Assembly: GCA_963707665.1 (NCBI GenBank)
Contig: CAVPQU010000023.1
Span: 62,001-126,000 of the forward strand
Direction: 5' to 3'
Origin: DATJCV01 sp963707665
Lineage (GTDB): Bacteria; Pseudomonadota; Gammaproteobacteria; Burkholderiales; Burkholderiaceae_D
DNA: 64,000 bases
How positions within the stretch are numbered: position 1 is the stretch's first letter; the number at the start of each line of letters is the position of its first letter. The notes beneath the pieces were generated by a model, which saw only the letters and a list, made by a program, of their open reading frames with translations, was not told the DNA's origin and did no database searches. The position numbers and the translations under genes were made by a program. This document shows, one piece after another, positions 18,935-28,823 of this stretch.

Positions 18935-21384
18935 ATGAAAAAAATCCTGAAGGGAGTCGGAGCCGCTCTACTTGTGCTGATGGTGGCGTTGATCGCGGTC
19001 TTTTTCTGGTATCGCAGCGCCAGCCAGCCGCAAATCGACGGCAAGCTGCAGCTGGCGCGGCTCCAGGGCGCGGCGATCGACATCGTGCGCGACGCGCAAG
19101 GCATGCCGCACATCTATGCGCAATCCGCGGACGATGCCTACTTCGCACTGGGCTTCGTGCATGCACAGGATCGCCTGTGGCAAATGGAGATGAACCGGCG
19201 GATTCCGGCTGGCACGATGGCGGAAATCCTCGGGCCGGCGGCCGCCGATACCGACCGCTTCCTGCGCACGCTCGGGCGTGCAGCGCAACGCCGAAGCGAT
19301 CCTGCACAACCTGGCGCCGGACGCGCGCGCCGCGCTGGAGGCCTACGCCAAGGGCGTGAACGCCTACCTGGCCAACCGCAAGGGGCCGCTGCCGCCGGAA
19401 TTCCTGCTGACTGGCGCGCCGGCACCAGCGCCGTGGCAGCCGGTGGATTCGATCGGCTGGCAAACCATGATGGCATGGGACCTGGGCGCCAACTGGACGC
19501 AGGAACTGCTGCGCATGCGGCTGGCGCAGCGGCTGCCGCTGGAGCGGATCAACCAGTTCCTGCCGCCGTATCCGGGCGATGCGCCGTTGCCGACACAGGA
19601 CTACACCGAGCTGTATCGCCAGCTGGCCGGCACCACCGCAGCAACTGGAAAAAGTCGCGGCGATCGCGCCGCCGTCGTATGTCGACGGCATGGGTTCGAA
19701 CAACTGGGTGGTGGACGGGCGCCCGCACCGAAAGCGGCAAGCCGCTGCTGGCGAACGATCCGCATCTGGGCCTGTCGGCGCCGGCGCTCTGGTATTTCGC
19801 CCATCTGTCGGCGCCCGGCCTGAACGTGATCGGCGCCACGCTGCCCGGCTTGCCGGCGGTGGTGCTGGGGCGCAACGACCGCATCGCCTGGGGCTTCACC
19901 AATACCGGGCCGGACGTGCAGGATCTGTTCATCGAACGCATCAATCCAGCCAACCCGAAGCAGTATCAGACGCCGGACGGCTGGGCGGATTTCAAGATGC
20001 GCAGCGAAATCATCAAGGTCAAGGGCCAGCCGGATGTGACGCTGGAAGTGCGGGAAAGCCGGCATGGGCCGGTCATCACCGGTGCGCTGCCGCTTGCCGA
20101 CCGCGCACCGGTGGATGCCAAAACCCATGTGATCGCCTTTGCCTGGACCGCGCTGCGGCCGGACGACCTGACGCTGCAGGCCGGGGTGCGCATGAACCGT
20201 GCGAACAACTGGCAAGAGTTCCTGGCCAGTGCGCGCGACTTCGCTTCGCCGCAGCAGAACATGGTGTATGCAGACATCGACGGCAATATCGGCTTCATCG
20301 CACCGGGCCGGGTGCCGATCCGCAAGGCGGAAAACGACTTGCACGGACTGGCGCCGGCGCCGGGCTGGGATGCGCGCTACGACTGGGCCGGCTTCATTCC
20401 GTTCGAATCGCTGCCGCACCAGTTCAATCCGGCCAGCGCATCAGGTGATCACGGCCAATCAGAAAATCGTCGCACCCGATTATCCGTATTTCCTGACCAG
20501 CGAATGGCATCTGCCGTACCGTGCCGACCGCATCGCCGGAACTGATGGCGGCGACGCCGAAGCACAGCCTGGACAGCTTTGGGGCGATCCAGAAAGACGT
20601 GCTGTCGCTGGCGGCGCGCGAAGTGCTGCCGCTGCTGTTGCGCACCCAGCCGGCCTCGGAGCGAGCCAGGAGCGCGCTGGCGGCGCTGTCCAAATGGGAT
20701 GGCACCATGGGCGTGGCGCAGTCCGAGCCGTTGATCCTGAATGCCTGGCTGCGCGAATTGTCGCGCCGCATGTTCGCCGATGAGTTGGGCGAGGCGATGA
20801 TGCAGGACTTCTGGTCACAGCGCAATATGCAGCAGCCGCTGGCCGATATCCTGAGAAACCACGGAGCAACTGGGCGCCTGGTGCGGCGATGCGCGCCAGC
20901 CGCTGCCGGCCGAACAGGCGCTGCCGCTGTGCGCCAAGCTGCTGTCCGACTCGCTGGAAGCGACGCTGGACGATTTGCAGCGCCGCTATGGCGATCCGGG
21001 CGAAATGGCGCTGGGGCGATGCGCATGAAGCGCGCTCCGAGCATCGGCCGTTCGGCAAGGTGCCGCTGCTGGCCAAGGTGTTCGATGTCCGCGTTCCGTC
21101 GCCCGGCGACAACTATACGGTCGACGTCGGCCGCTACAACCTCGCGCGACGAGAAGGAGCCGTTCACCAACCGCCATGCGCCCAGCCTGCGCGCACTGTA
21201 CGACCTGGCCGATCCGGAAAAATCGCGCTTCATCCATTCGACCGGGCAATCCGGCAATGTGCTGTCGCCGCTGTATCGCAACTTCAGCCAGCGCTGGGCC
21301 GAGGTCGCCTACCTGCCAATGCAGATGCGGCGGCCGTCGGTGGAAAAAGACCAGTTGGGAACACTGACGCTGGAGCCGCGCTGA
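18935..21384 (+). CDS. Penicillin acylase family hydrolase (eight frame breaks as read)
   Basis: N-terminal-nucleophile hydrolase made as a precursor; family members cleave beta-lactam side chains, acyl-homoserine lactones or other amides. An N-terminal membrane segment (about residues 8-26) directs it out of the cytoplasm. The nucleophile Ser begins SNNWVV after GMG. ANDPHLGLSAPALWYFAHLS and HGPVITGALPLADRAP follow. Eight single-base insertions near 19274, 19634, 19723, 20444, 20541, 20868, 21006 and 21139 account for all frame changes and give exactly 813 aa. It diverges from nadB. Substrate unknown; quorum quenching is only one possibility. Confidence 0.85.
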
Positions 21385-21401
21385 GGAAATCCTTGCCTAT
21401 C

Positions 21402-21498
21402 GTTCCCGAGTGCCTTGGTCGGGAACCCAATGTCGTTCGCTGTCGGTCGCGTGCTGAAAGCCTCTGGGTTCCCGCTTACCCCGCGAGAGCGACCGACA
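21402..21498. repeat. Nested inverted repeats, REP-like
   Basis: Three interlocked inverted repeats after the acylase gene: GTTCCCGA/TCGGGAAC (21402-21426), GGGAACCCA (21421-21429) with TGGGTTCCC (21465-21473), and TGTCGGTCGC (21441-21450) with GCGACCGACA (21489-21498). A near copy, TGTCGTTCGC, precedes the last arm. It resembles a degenerate repetitive extragenic palindrome. Confidence 0.6.
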
Positions 21499-21640
21499 GG
21501 ATATGTGGGGTCAAAAAGCGCACGGCCCTGAGTGCGATTTATTAAAAGGATAGGGCCTGTATCTTAAAACTCCGTTTTATGAGCGAGAATGAATACCTTT
21601 TATTTGATGAAAGTGCTTTGATTTTGAATGTTTTGCCGCT

Positions 21641-22033
21641 TTAACTCCGATAGGAATACCACCACCAGCCGACGTAAAGGACAGCCAGCCAGATAACCAC
21701 GATGGCAGCGGCACCGGCGTAGCTTGTAGGTTTTGTCTTCTCTTTGACCATCCATTCTTCTGCTTGCACCCGGCATTCCTGGATGACCCGCGCTGGAAGG
21801 AGGCGCACCGCGAGCCAAATCAGCGCAGGCAATAAAAGCGCATCATCGACATATCCCAGGACTGGGATGAAATCCGGAATCAAGTCAATCGGGCTTAGAG
21901 CGTACGCCACCGCAAAAACGCATATGGCTTTGGCCAAAAACGGCGTGTCCGGGTGTCGACGGGCGAACCAAAGCATCACGGTGTCTCGTTTGATACGCTT
22001 GGCCCAAACTCCAATTGATTCAGTAATCGACAT
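21641..22033 (-). CDS. YkvA/DUF1232 family membrane protein
   Basis: 130 aa with the DUF1232 core LAKAICVFAVAYALSPIDLI followed by PDFIPVLGYVDDALLLPALI, and a second hydrophobic segment near the C-terminus (GAAAIVVIWLAVLYVGWWWY). Members are small membrane proteins of unknown function. It is a single gene transcribed toward the acylase gene. Confidence 0.85.
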   Translation of the reverse strand: MSITESIGVWAKRIKRDTVMLWFARRHPDTPFLAKAICVFAVAYALSPIDLIPDFIPVLGYVDDALLLPALIWLAVRLLPARVIQECRVQAEEWMVKEKTKPTSYAGAAAIVVIWLAVLYVGWWWYSYRS

Positions 22034-22101
22034 TTCGGTAGGCTGTCCTGCGCCAAAACGGACGAAAAGGATACGTTATCTCCTTTGCGTCCGCTGCGCA
22101 T

Positions 22102-22130
22102 AAAAAAGCCGCACCCGGGAGGATGCGGCT
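22102..22130 (-). terminator. Intrinsic terminator, minus strand
   Basis: Read on the minus strand, AGCCGCA and TGCGGCT arms are followed by a run of six T. It lies about 130 nt past the end of the MFS gene and before the YkvA-like gene. Confidence 0.75.
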
Positions 22131-22260
22131 GTTCAAATCGCGCTTTGCCGCCGCTCAGAGCTTGAAAACCTTTGACAGATTAACTCGGGGGCTGGCGAGT
22201 TGCCGGCGGCTTTTTTCTGCCCGCAGCCGCCGATGACGGCAGCGGGCAGGGCGGAACCGC

Positions 22261-23919
22261 CTAACCGGCGTAGATGTCGTTGTTCTTGCTTTCCTTGATG
22301 AACAACGCACCGATCACGACCGTCGCCAGCGCGATGATGATCGGATACCACAGGCCGTAGTAAATGTCGCCCTTGAACGCCACCAGTGCGAAGGCGGTGG
22401 TCGGCAGCAAGCCGCCGAACCAGCCGTTGCCGATATGGTAGGGCAGCGACATCGAGGTGTAGCGGATCCGGGTCGGGAACATTTCGACCAGGGTTGCCGC
22501 CATCGGGCCGTACACCATCGTGACGTACACCACCAGGACGAACAGCAGCAGCAGGACCATCGGCTTGTTGATCTGGTCCGGATCGGCCTTGGTCGGGTAG
22601 CCGTGCGACTTGATTTCAGACGACAGCTGCGCCGAGAATTCCTTGTCCTTGGCGGCGGCCTCTTCTTTCGACAAGCCCTTGGCGTCATACGCGGTCAGGG
22701 TCTTGTCGCCGATCGCGACCGTCGCCACCGTGCCCGGTTCGGCGTTGACGTTGCGGTAATTGACCGAAGCGGCCGACAGTTTGGCTTTCACGATGTCGCA
22801 GGACGAGGTGAATTTCTTGGTGCCGGTCGGGTTGAACTGGAACTGGCAGGTGGCCGGGTCGGCGGTGACGATCACCGGCGAGCTCTTTTGCGCCGCTTCC
22901 AGCGCCGGGTTGGTGTAGTGGGTCAGGGCGCCGAAGATCGGGAAATACGTCACCGCCGCCAGCAAGCAGCCGCCGAGGATGATCGGCAGGCGGCCGATCT
23001 TGTCCGACAGCGTACCGAAGAAGATGAAGAACGGCGTGGCCAGCAGCAGCGAGGCGGCGACCAGGATGTTGGCGGTCGACAGGTCGACCTTCAGCGTCTG
23101 CGTCATGAAGAACAGCGAGTAGAACTGGCCGGTGTACCAGACCACCGCCTGGCCCGCGGTCAGCACCAGCGCCAGCAGCACGATCTTCAGGTTGGGCCAT
23201 TTGGCAAACGACTCGGACAGCGGCGCTTTCGAGGTCTTGCCTTCGGATTTCATCTTGACGAAGGCGGGCGACTCATTCATCGACAGCCGGATCCACACTG
23301 AAATGGCGAGCAGCACGATCGAGATCAGGAACGGCACGCGCCAGCCCCAGTCGGCGAACGCCTCTTCGCCGATCGCGGTCCGGGTGCCGAGAATCACCAT
23401 CAGCGACAGGAACAGGCCCAGCGTGGCGGTGGTCTGGATCCAGGCGGTGAAGGCGCCGCGCTTGTTGTTGGGCGCGTGCTCGGCGACATAGGTGGCCGCG
23501 CCGCCGTATTCGCCGCCCAGGGCCAGGCCTTGCAGAATGCGCAGCGTGATCAGGATCACCGGTGCGATGATGCCGGCGGTCGCGTAATTGGGCAGAAGGC
23601 CGACGATGAAGGTCGACGTACCCATGATCACGATCGTGACCAGGAAGGTATATTTACGACCGATCATGTCGCCCAGGCGGCCGAACACCAGCGCGCCGAA
23701 CGGGCGAACCAGAAAGCCGGCGGCAAATGCCAGCAGCGCGAAGATGAAGCCGGTGGTGGGGTCGACGCCGGAAAAGAATTGCTTGGCGATGATGCCGGCC
23801 AGCGATCCGTACAGGTAGAAGTCATACCATTCAAAAACGGTGCCGAGCGACGAAGCGAAAATCACTTTCCGCTCCTGTGCGGTAATCCGGTACGGTACCG
23901 CAGCTTGTCCTGTTGCCAT
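22261..23919 (-). CDS. MFS metabolite:H+ symporter with a large loop insertion
   Basis: 552-aa transporter of the metabolite:H+ symporter group. FEWYDFYLYGSLA in helix 1, RPFGALVFGRLGDMIGRK after helix 2 and LALGGEYGGAATYVAEHAP in helix 4 are family marks. Twelve membrane segments are visible. About 100 soluble residues lie between helices 9 and 10 (roughly 335-440) with two Cys, so the protein is over 100 aa longer than typical relatives. With a cytoplasmic N-terminus the insert would be periplasmic. The ATG follows a good gaggag site. Substrate unknown, probably an organic acid. Confidence 0.9.
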   Translation of the reverse strand: MATGQAAVPYRITAQERKVIFASSLGTVFEWYDFYLYGSLAGIIAKQFFSGVDPTTGFIFALLAFAAGFLVRPFGALVFGRLGDMIGRKYTFLVTIVIMGTSTFIVGLLPNYATAGIIAPVILITLRILQGLALGGEYGGAATYVAEHAPNNKRGAFTAWIQTTATLGLFLSLMVILGTRTAIGEEAFADWGWRVPFLISIVLLAISVWIRLSMNESPAFVKMKSEGKTSKAPLSESFAKWPNLKIVLLALVLTAGQAVVWYTGQFYSLFFMTQTLKVDLSTANILVAASLLLATPFFIFFGTLSDKIGRLPIILGGCLLAAVTYFPIFGALTHYTNPALEAAQKSSPVIVTADPATCQFQFNPTGTKKFTSSCDIVKAKLSAASVNYRNVNAEPGTVATVAIGDKTLTAYDAKGLSKEEAAAKDKEFSAQLSSEIKSHGYPTKADPDQINKPMVLLLLFVLVVYVTMVYGPMAATLVEMFPTRIRYTSMSLPYHIGNGWFGGLLPTTAFALVAFKGDIYYGLWYPIIIALATVVIGALFIKESKNNDIYAG

Positions 23920-24241
23920 CGTGTCTCCTCGTGTAATTGGATATGGATACGCGCAGCGCTCAAGCCGCCTTGCGCACGGGCGGAGTGTGCCTTGCCAAAC
24001 TTACGCGATACTTGCTGGAAACTTACAAGACGCTTACAAAACGCTCACAAGAAAACCCTATCTGATGGCGCCGGCGGCACGATTGACGATGACTGTCGTT
24101 TTTGCGAACGATCGTACTAAATTATGCTATTCTCGCGAATGAATAACGATGCCGGTTTCGCTACCGACGCACTGCGGCATCAACCTGCCAGACCGATTTC
24201 TTACCTATTCCGACATTCCATCATTCACCGAGGAGATTCAA
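23920..24241. other. Divergent control region between MFS gene and thiolase
   Basis: 322 bp between divergent genes. It holds the 11-bp direct repeats at 24022-24054, an 8-bp palindrome ACGATCGT at 24108-24115, and a gaggag ribosome site before the thiolase. No coding sequence is evident. Confidence 0.6.
24022..24054. promoter_or_regulatory. Three 11-bp direct repeats, putative response-regulator site
   Basis: CTTACAAGACG, CTTACAAAACG and CTCACAAGAAA in exact 11-bp period, one helical turn. Such phased direct repeats are the usual binding pattern of OmpR/PhoB-type regulators. The array lies about 100 bp upstream of the MFS start and 190 bp upstream of the thiolase. No regulator gene is adjacent; the regulator type is inference. 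Confidence 0.5.
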
Positions 24242-25421
<1,180 letters not shown>

Positions 25422-25507
25422 TTTTGCCGGTTTTCCGGCCGCCCGCCTTGCTTGGCGTGCGGCTGGAAGTGTGCCTAGGTACGCTGGCACCGCATTTCAA
25501 GTCTTGT

Positions 25508-25567
25508 GGGGTATGTGCATTTTTCGCAGGAAATACTTGCGAGAACGGCTGCATGCTATAGGAGTAT
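25508..25567 (+). repeat. Twin-box element, copy 3
   Basis: GGGGTATGTG at 25508 and GGAGTATGTT at 25561, starts 53 bp apart, between the thiolase and the acyl-CoA dehydrogenase. An inverted repeat TCGCA/TGCGA lies between the boxes. Confidence 0.65.
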
Positions 25568-25580
25568 GTTGATTCACCCA

Positions 25581-25601
25581 GGGCCGGACGCTGTCCGGCC
25601 C
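25581..25601 (+). terminator. GC-rich perfect hairpin after twin-box copy 3
   Basis: GGGCCGGAC-gct-GTCCGGCCC, a 9-bp perfect stem 13 nt past box 2, followed by GGTCTTTC. The T run is weak, so it may be a terminator for the thiolase transcript or part of the repeat element. Confidence 0.5.
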
Positions 25602-25623
25602 GGTCTTTCGGAGCGAATTTCCG

Positions 25624-27447
25624 ATGTCCTCCATGATCCTTTCCCGTCGCGATCTCGAATTCCTGCTGTACGAATGGCTGGATGTCGAGAGCCTGACCAG
25701 CCGCCCGCGCTTCGCTGACCACAGCCGCGAAACCTTCGACGCGGCGATCGACACCTGCGAGCAGATCGCGACCGACTTGTTCGCGCCGCACAACAAGAAG
25801 AACGACCAACAGGAGCCGCATTTCGACGGCGAACGGGTGCAGATGATCCCCGAAGTCGGCGCCGCGCTGAAGGTGTTCGTCGACGCCGGCCTGATGGCCG
25901 CCGGGCAGGATTTCGAGCGCGGCGGCATGCAGTTGCCGTGCGTGGTGGAAAAAGCCGGTTTCGCCTACTTCAAGGGCGCCAACGTCGGCACCGCTTCGTA
26001 TCCGTTTTTGACCATCGGCAACGCCAACACGCTGCTGAAATGCGGCACGCCGGAGCAGATCGAGACCTTCGTCAAGCCGATGCTCGAAGGGCGCTTCTTC
26101 GGCACCATGTGCCTGTCGGAGCCGCAAGCCGGCTCTTCGTTGTCGGACATCGTCACCCGCGCCGAACCGCAAGCCGACGGCAGCTACCGGCTGCGCGGCA
26201 ACAAGATGTGGATCTCGGCCGGCGAACACGAGCTGTCGGAAAACATCGTGCACCTGGTGCTGGCCAAGATCCCGGATGAAAACGGCAAGCTGATCCCCGG
26301 CGTCAAAGGCATTTCGCTGTTCATCGTGCCGAAGAAATTGGTCAACGCCGACGGCTCGCTGGGCGAGCGCAACGACGTCGTGCTGGCCGGCCTGAACCAC
26401 AAGATGGGCTATCGCGGCACCACCAACTGCCTGCTGAATTTCGGCGAAGGCAAGTTCAAGCCGCAGGGCAAGGCCGGCGCCATCGGCTATCTGGTTGGCC
26501 AGCCGCACAAGGGCCTGGCCAACATGTTCCACATGATGAACGAGGCGCGCATCGGCGTCGGCCTGGGCGCCGTCATGCTCGGCTACACCGGCTACCTGCA
26601 CGCGCTCGACTATGCGCGCAACCGGCCGCAGGGACGCCATCCGCAAGCCAAGGACCCGGCCCAGCCGCAAGTCGCGATCATCGAACACACCGACGTCAAG
26701 CGCATGCTGCTGGCGCAAAAAAGCTATGTCGAAGGCGGCCTGGCGCTGACTTTGTATTGCGCGCGGCTGGTGGACGAGGAACGCAGCGCCGAGGACGAAG
26801 CGGCGCGCGCCCACGCCAGCCTGCTGCTCGAGATCCTGACGCCGATCGCCAAATCCTGGCCCTCGCAATGGTGCCTGGAAGCCAACAGCCTGGCGATCCA
26901 GGTGCACGGCGGCTACGGCTACACGCGCGAATACAACGTCGAGCAGTTCTACCGCGACAACCGCCTGAACCCGATCCACGAAGGCACGCACGGCATCCAG
27001 GGCCTGGATCTGCTGGGGCGCAAGGTGGCTATGCGCGATGGCGCGGCGCTGAAGGCGCTGGCCGCCGAAATGCAGAAGACGATGGCGCGCGCGCAGCAAC
27101 AGCCGCTCTTGTCCGAATATGCCACCGCGCTGGGCGCCGCACTGCAGCGGGTGGCGACGGTGACGCAGGCCCTGTATGCGGCGGGCGACCTGAACAAGAC
27201 GCTGGCCAATGCTTCGCTGTATCTGGAAGCCTTCGGCCATACCGTGGTGGCGTGGATCTGGCTGGAACAGGCGCTGCTGGCGGTGGATCGCGAGGGCCAT
27301 GAGGTTCACGACGGCGACTTCTATTGCGGCAAATTGCAGGCCTGCCGTTACTTCTTCCGCTGGGAATTACCGAAGGTGCAGCAACAGCTAGACCTTTTGG
27401 CAAGCGTTGACACCACCACTCTCGACATGCAGGATGCATGGTTTTAA
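25624..27447 (+). CDS. Acyl-CoA dehydrogenase, long form
   Basis: FAD enzyme that introduces the 2,3 double bond in acyl-CoA at the start of beta-oxidation, passing electrons to ETF. At 607 aa it belongs to the long group with an extra C-terminal domain. Recognisable parts are MCLSEPQAGSSLSDIVTRAE, KMWISAGEHELSENIVHLVL, the flavin-domain stretch QVHGGYGYTREYNVEQFYRD and IHEGTHGIQGLDLLGRKV with the likely catalytic Glu. It follows the thiolase and may share a pathway with it. Chain-length preference cannot be read from the sequence. Confidence 0.92.
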   Translation: MSSMILSRRDLEFLLYEWLDVESLTSRPRFADHSRETFDAAIDTCEQIATDLFAPHNKKNDQQEPHFDGERVQMIPEVGAALKVFVDAGLMAAGQDFERGGMQLPCVVEKAGFAYFKGANVGTASYPFLTIGNANTLLKCGTPEQIETFVKPMLEGRFFGTMCLSEPQAGSSLSDIVTRAEPQADGSYRLRGNKMWISAGEHELSENIVHLVLAKIPDENGKLIPGVKGISLFIVPKKLVNADGSLGERNDVVLAGLNHKMGYRGTTNCLLNFGEGKFKPQGKAGAIGYLVGQPHKGLANMFHMMNEARIGVGLGAVMLGYTGYLHALDYARNRPQGRHPQAKDPAQPQVAIIEHTDVKRMLLAQKSYVEGGLALTLYCARLVDEERSAEDEAARAHASLLLEILTPIAKSWPSQWCLEANSLAIQVHGGYGYTREYNVEQFYRDNRLNPIHEGTHGIQGLDLLGRKVAMRDGAALKALAAEMQKTMARAQQQPLLSEYATALGAALQRVATVTQALYAAGDLNKTLANASLYLEAFGHTVVAWIWLEQALLAVDREGHEVHDGDFYCGKLQACRYFFRWELPKVQQQLDLLASVDTTTLDMQDAWF

Positions 27448-27507
27448 AAGACCTGCCTGGGGCGGCCGCGCAAGCGCAGAACCAGGCGCTTTTTGAGGCT
27501 GGACAGG

Positions 27508-27810
27508 ATGCTCAAGCACATCGTGATGTGGAAATTGAAAGAACACGCGGAGGGCGCCGATCGCGCCACCAACGCCCGCAAGATGAAGACGCTGCTGGAT
27601 GGCTGTGCCAACATCGTGCCCGGCATTGTCAAGTTTGAAACCGCGCTGGCCCAGCCCGGCCTGGAATGCACCTACGATGTCGTGCTGTACTCCGAGTTCG
27701 AGTCCGGTGCCGCGCTCGACGCCTACCAGGCCCACCCACAGCACCAGGCGTTGAAGCCGTTCATCGGCGCCGTGCGCGAAGCGCGTCAATGCATGGATTA
27801 CGAATCCTGA
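27508..27810 (+). CDS. Dabb domain (stress-responsive alpha/beta barrel) protein
   Basis: 100-aa dimeric ferredoxin-like barrel protein. MLKHIVMWKLKEHAEG at the start and a C-terminal HPQHQALKPFIGAVREAR are typical of the Dabb family. The ATG at 27508 gives the family N-terminus; an in-frame ATG at 27493 adds five residues. Biochemical role unknown; some relatives are small-molecule cyclases or monooxygenase-like folds. It follows the acyl-CoA dehydrogenase by about 60 nt. Confidence 0.85.
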   Translation: MLKHIVMWKLKEHAEGADRATNARKMKTLLDGCANIVPGIVKFETALAQPGLECTYDVVLYSEFESGAALDAYQAHPQHQALKPFIGAVREARQCMDYES

Positions 27811-27923
27811 CGCGCTTTTGCGTCGCCAATTGCGGCTGATGCCGCCTTTTATTTTTCCACTCAGGCCGCACTTAACATGCATTAAGGACGGCGTTGCTGC
27901 CGTTGACTACACTGCGCCGGTCA

Positions 27924-27980
27924 GCAGCACATTAACCAGAGCAGCACATTAACCAAGGCAGCACATTAACCAAAGCAGCA
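27924..27980 (+). repeat. 17-bp tandem repeat, 3.4 copies
   Basis: Units GCAGCACATTAACCAGA, GCAGCACATTAACCAAG and GCAGCACATTAACCAAA at 27924, 27941 and 27958, then a partial GCAGCA. The units differ only in the last two bases. The array ends about 50 bp before the copper-related membrane protein gene. Confidence 0.9.
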
Positions 27981-28031
27981 TGATTATTTTGACCATTCCG
28001 GCCAACGCCACCTGCGCGGGCCAGTTGCCGC

Positions 28032-28823
28032 GTGCTTAGCGCCGCCGGCCTGAATCTGCTGCCGATCGCAATGATCGGTCTGCTGGGCGGCGTCCATTGC
28101 ATCGGCATGTGCGGCGGCATCGTCAGCGCGCTGTCGGTAGCTGCGCAGCCGCGCCCGGCTTTCCCGGTGGCGGTGGTGACCCAGACCGGCAGCAGTGTGC
28201 TGGATGGCGCCTCGAAGGTGCTGGCCTATAACCTGGGTCGGATCGGCAGCTATACGCTGGCCGGCGCCATCGCCGGCGGCGCGGCGGGCGCCGCCGGACG
28301 CGGCATCGGCACGCTGACCAGCATGTCCTCGCTGCAGATCGGCGGCTACTGGCTGGCCAACCTGATGCTGATCGCGCTCGGCCTGTACCTGACAGGCCTG
28401 TGGCAGGGCCTGTCCCGATTGGAAGTGGCCGGCCAGCGACTATGGCGCCGCATACAGCCGATTACCCGCTATTTCCTGCCAATGGATAGCCCCGCCAAGG
28501 CGTTGGCGCTGGGCGGCCTGTGGGGCTGGCTGCCATGCGGCATGGTGTACAGCGTGCTATTGACCGCGATGTTGACCGCTTCCGCGTGGTCCGGTGCGCT
28601 GGTGATGCTGGCGTTCGGTCTGGGCACCTTGCCGAACCTGGTGGCAATGGGTTTGCTGGGTACCCGCCTGCAGGCCTGGACCCGGCGCCGCAGCGTGCGC
28701 CTGGGCGCCGGCCTGCTGGTGCTGGCATTCGGCGTCCTCGGCCTGGTGCGGGTCAGCAATGGCCTGTCGTTCGGCTGGCTGGATGCCATATGCATCACGC
28801 CGCCTGGCGGAGCAGGGCGATGA
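28032..28823 (+). CDS. Sulfite exporter TauE/SafE-like (DsbD_2) membrane protein of the cbb3 cluster
   Basis: 263-aa polytopic membrane protein with the motif LLGGVHCIGMCGGIVSAL near residue 17, typical of the family found beside ccoI/ccoS and implicated in copper handling for cbb3 oxidase. About six hydrophobic segments are visible, including WGWLPCGMVYSVLLTAMLTA. The start is probably the GTG at 28032; no strong ribosome site is seen. The stop overlaps the ccoI ATG (ATGA). Confidence 0.85.
   Translation: MLSAAGLNLLPIAMIGLLGGVHCIGMCGGIVSALSVAAQPRPAFPVAVVTQTGSSVLDGASKVLAYNLGRIGSYTLAGAIAGGAAGAAGRGIGTLTSMSSLQIGGYWLANLMLIALGLYLTGLWQGLSRLEVAGQRLWRRIQPITRYFLPMDSPAKALALGGLWGWLPCGMVYSVLLTAMLTASAWSGALVMLAFGLGTLPNLVAMGLLGTRLQAWTRRRSVRLGAGLLVLAFGVLGLVRVSNGLSFGWLDAICITPPGGAGR

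Noticed and set aside
17197..21384. nadB and the acylase as decayed pseudogenes
   Set aside because: Protein conservation is high on both sides of each indel, with no in-frame stops or missense clusters once frames are corrected.
27924..27980. CRISPR array
   Set aside because: The 17-bp units abut with no spacers and no cas genes are near.
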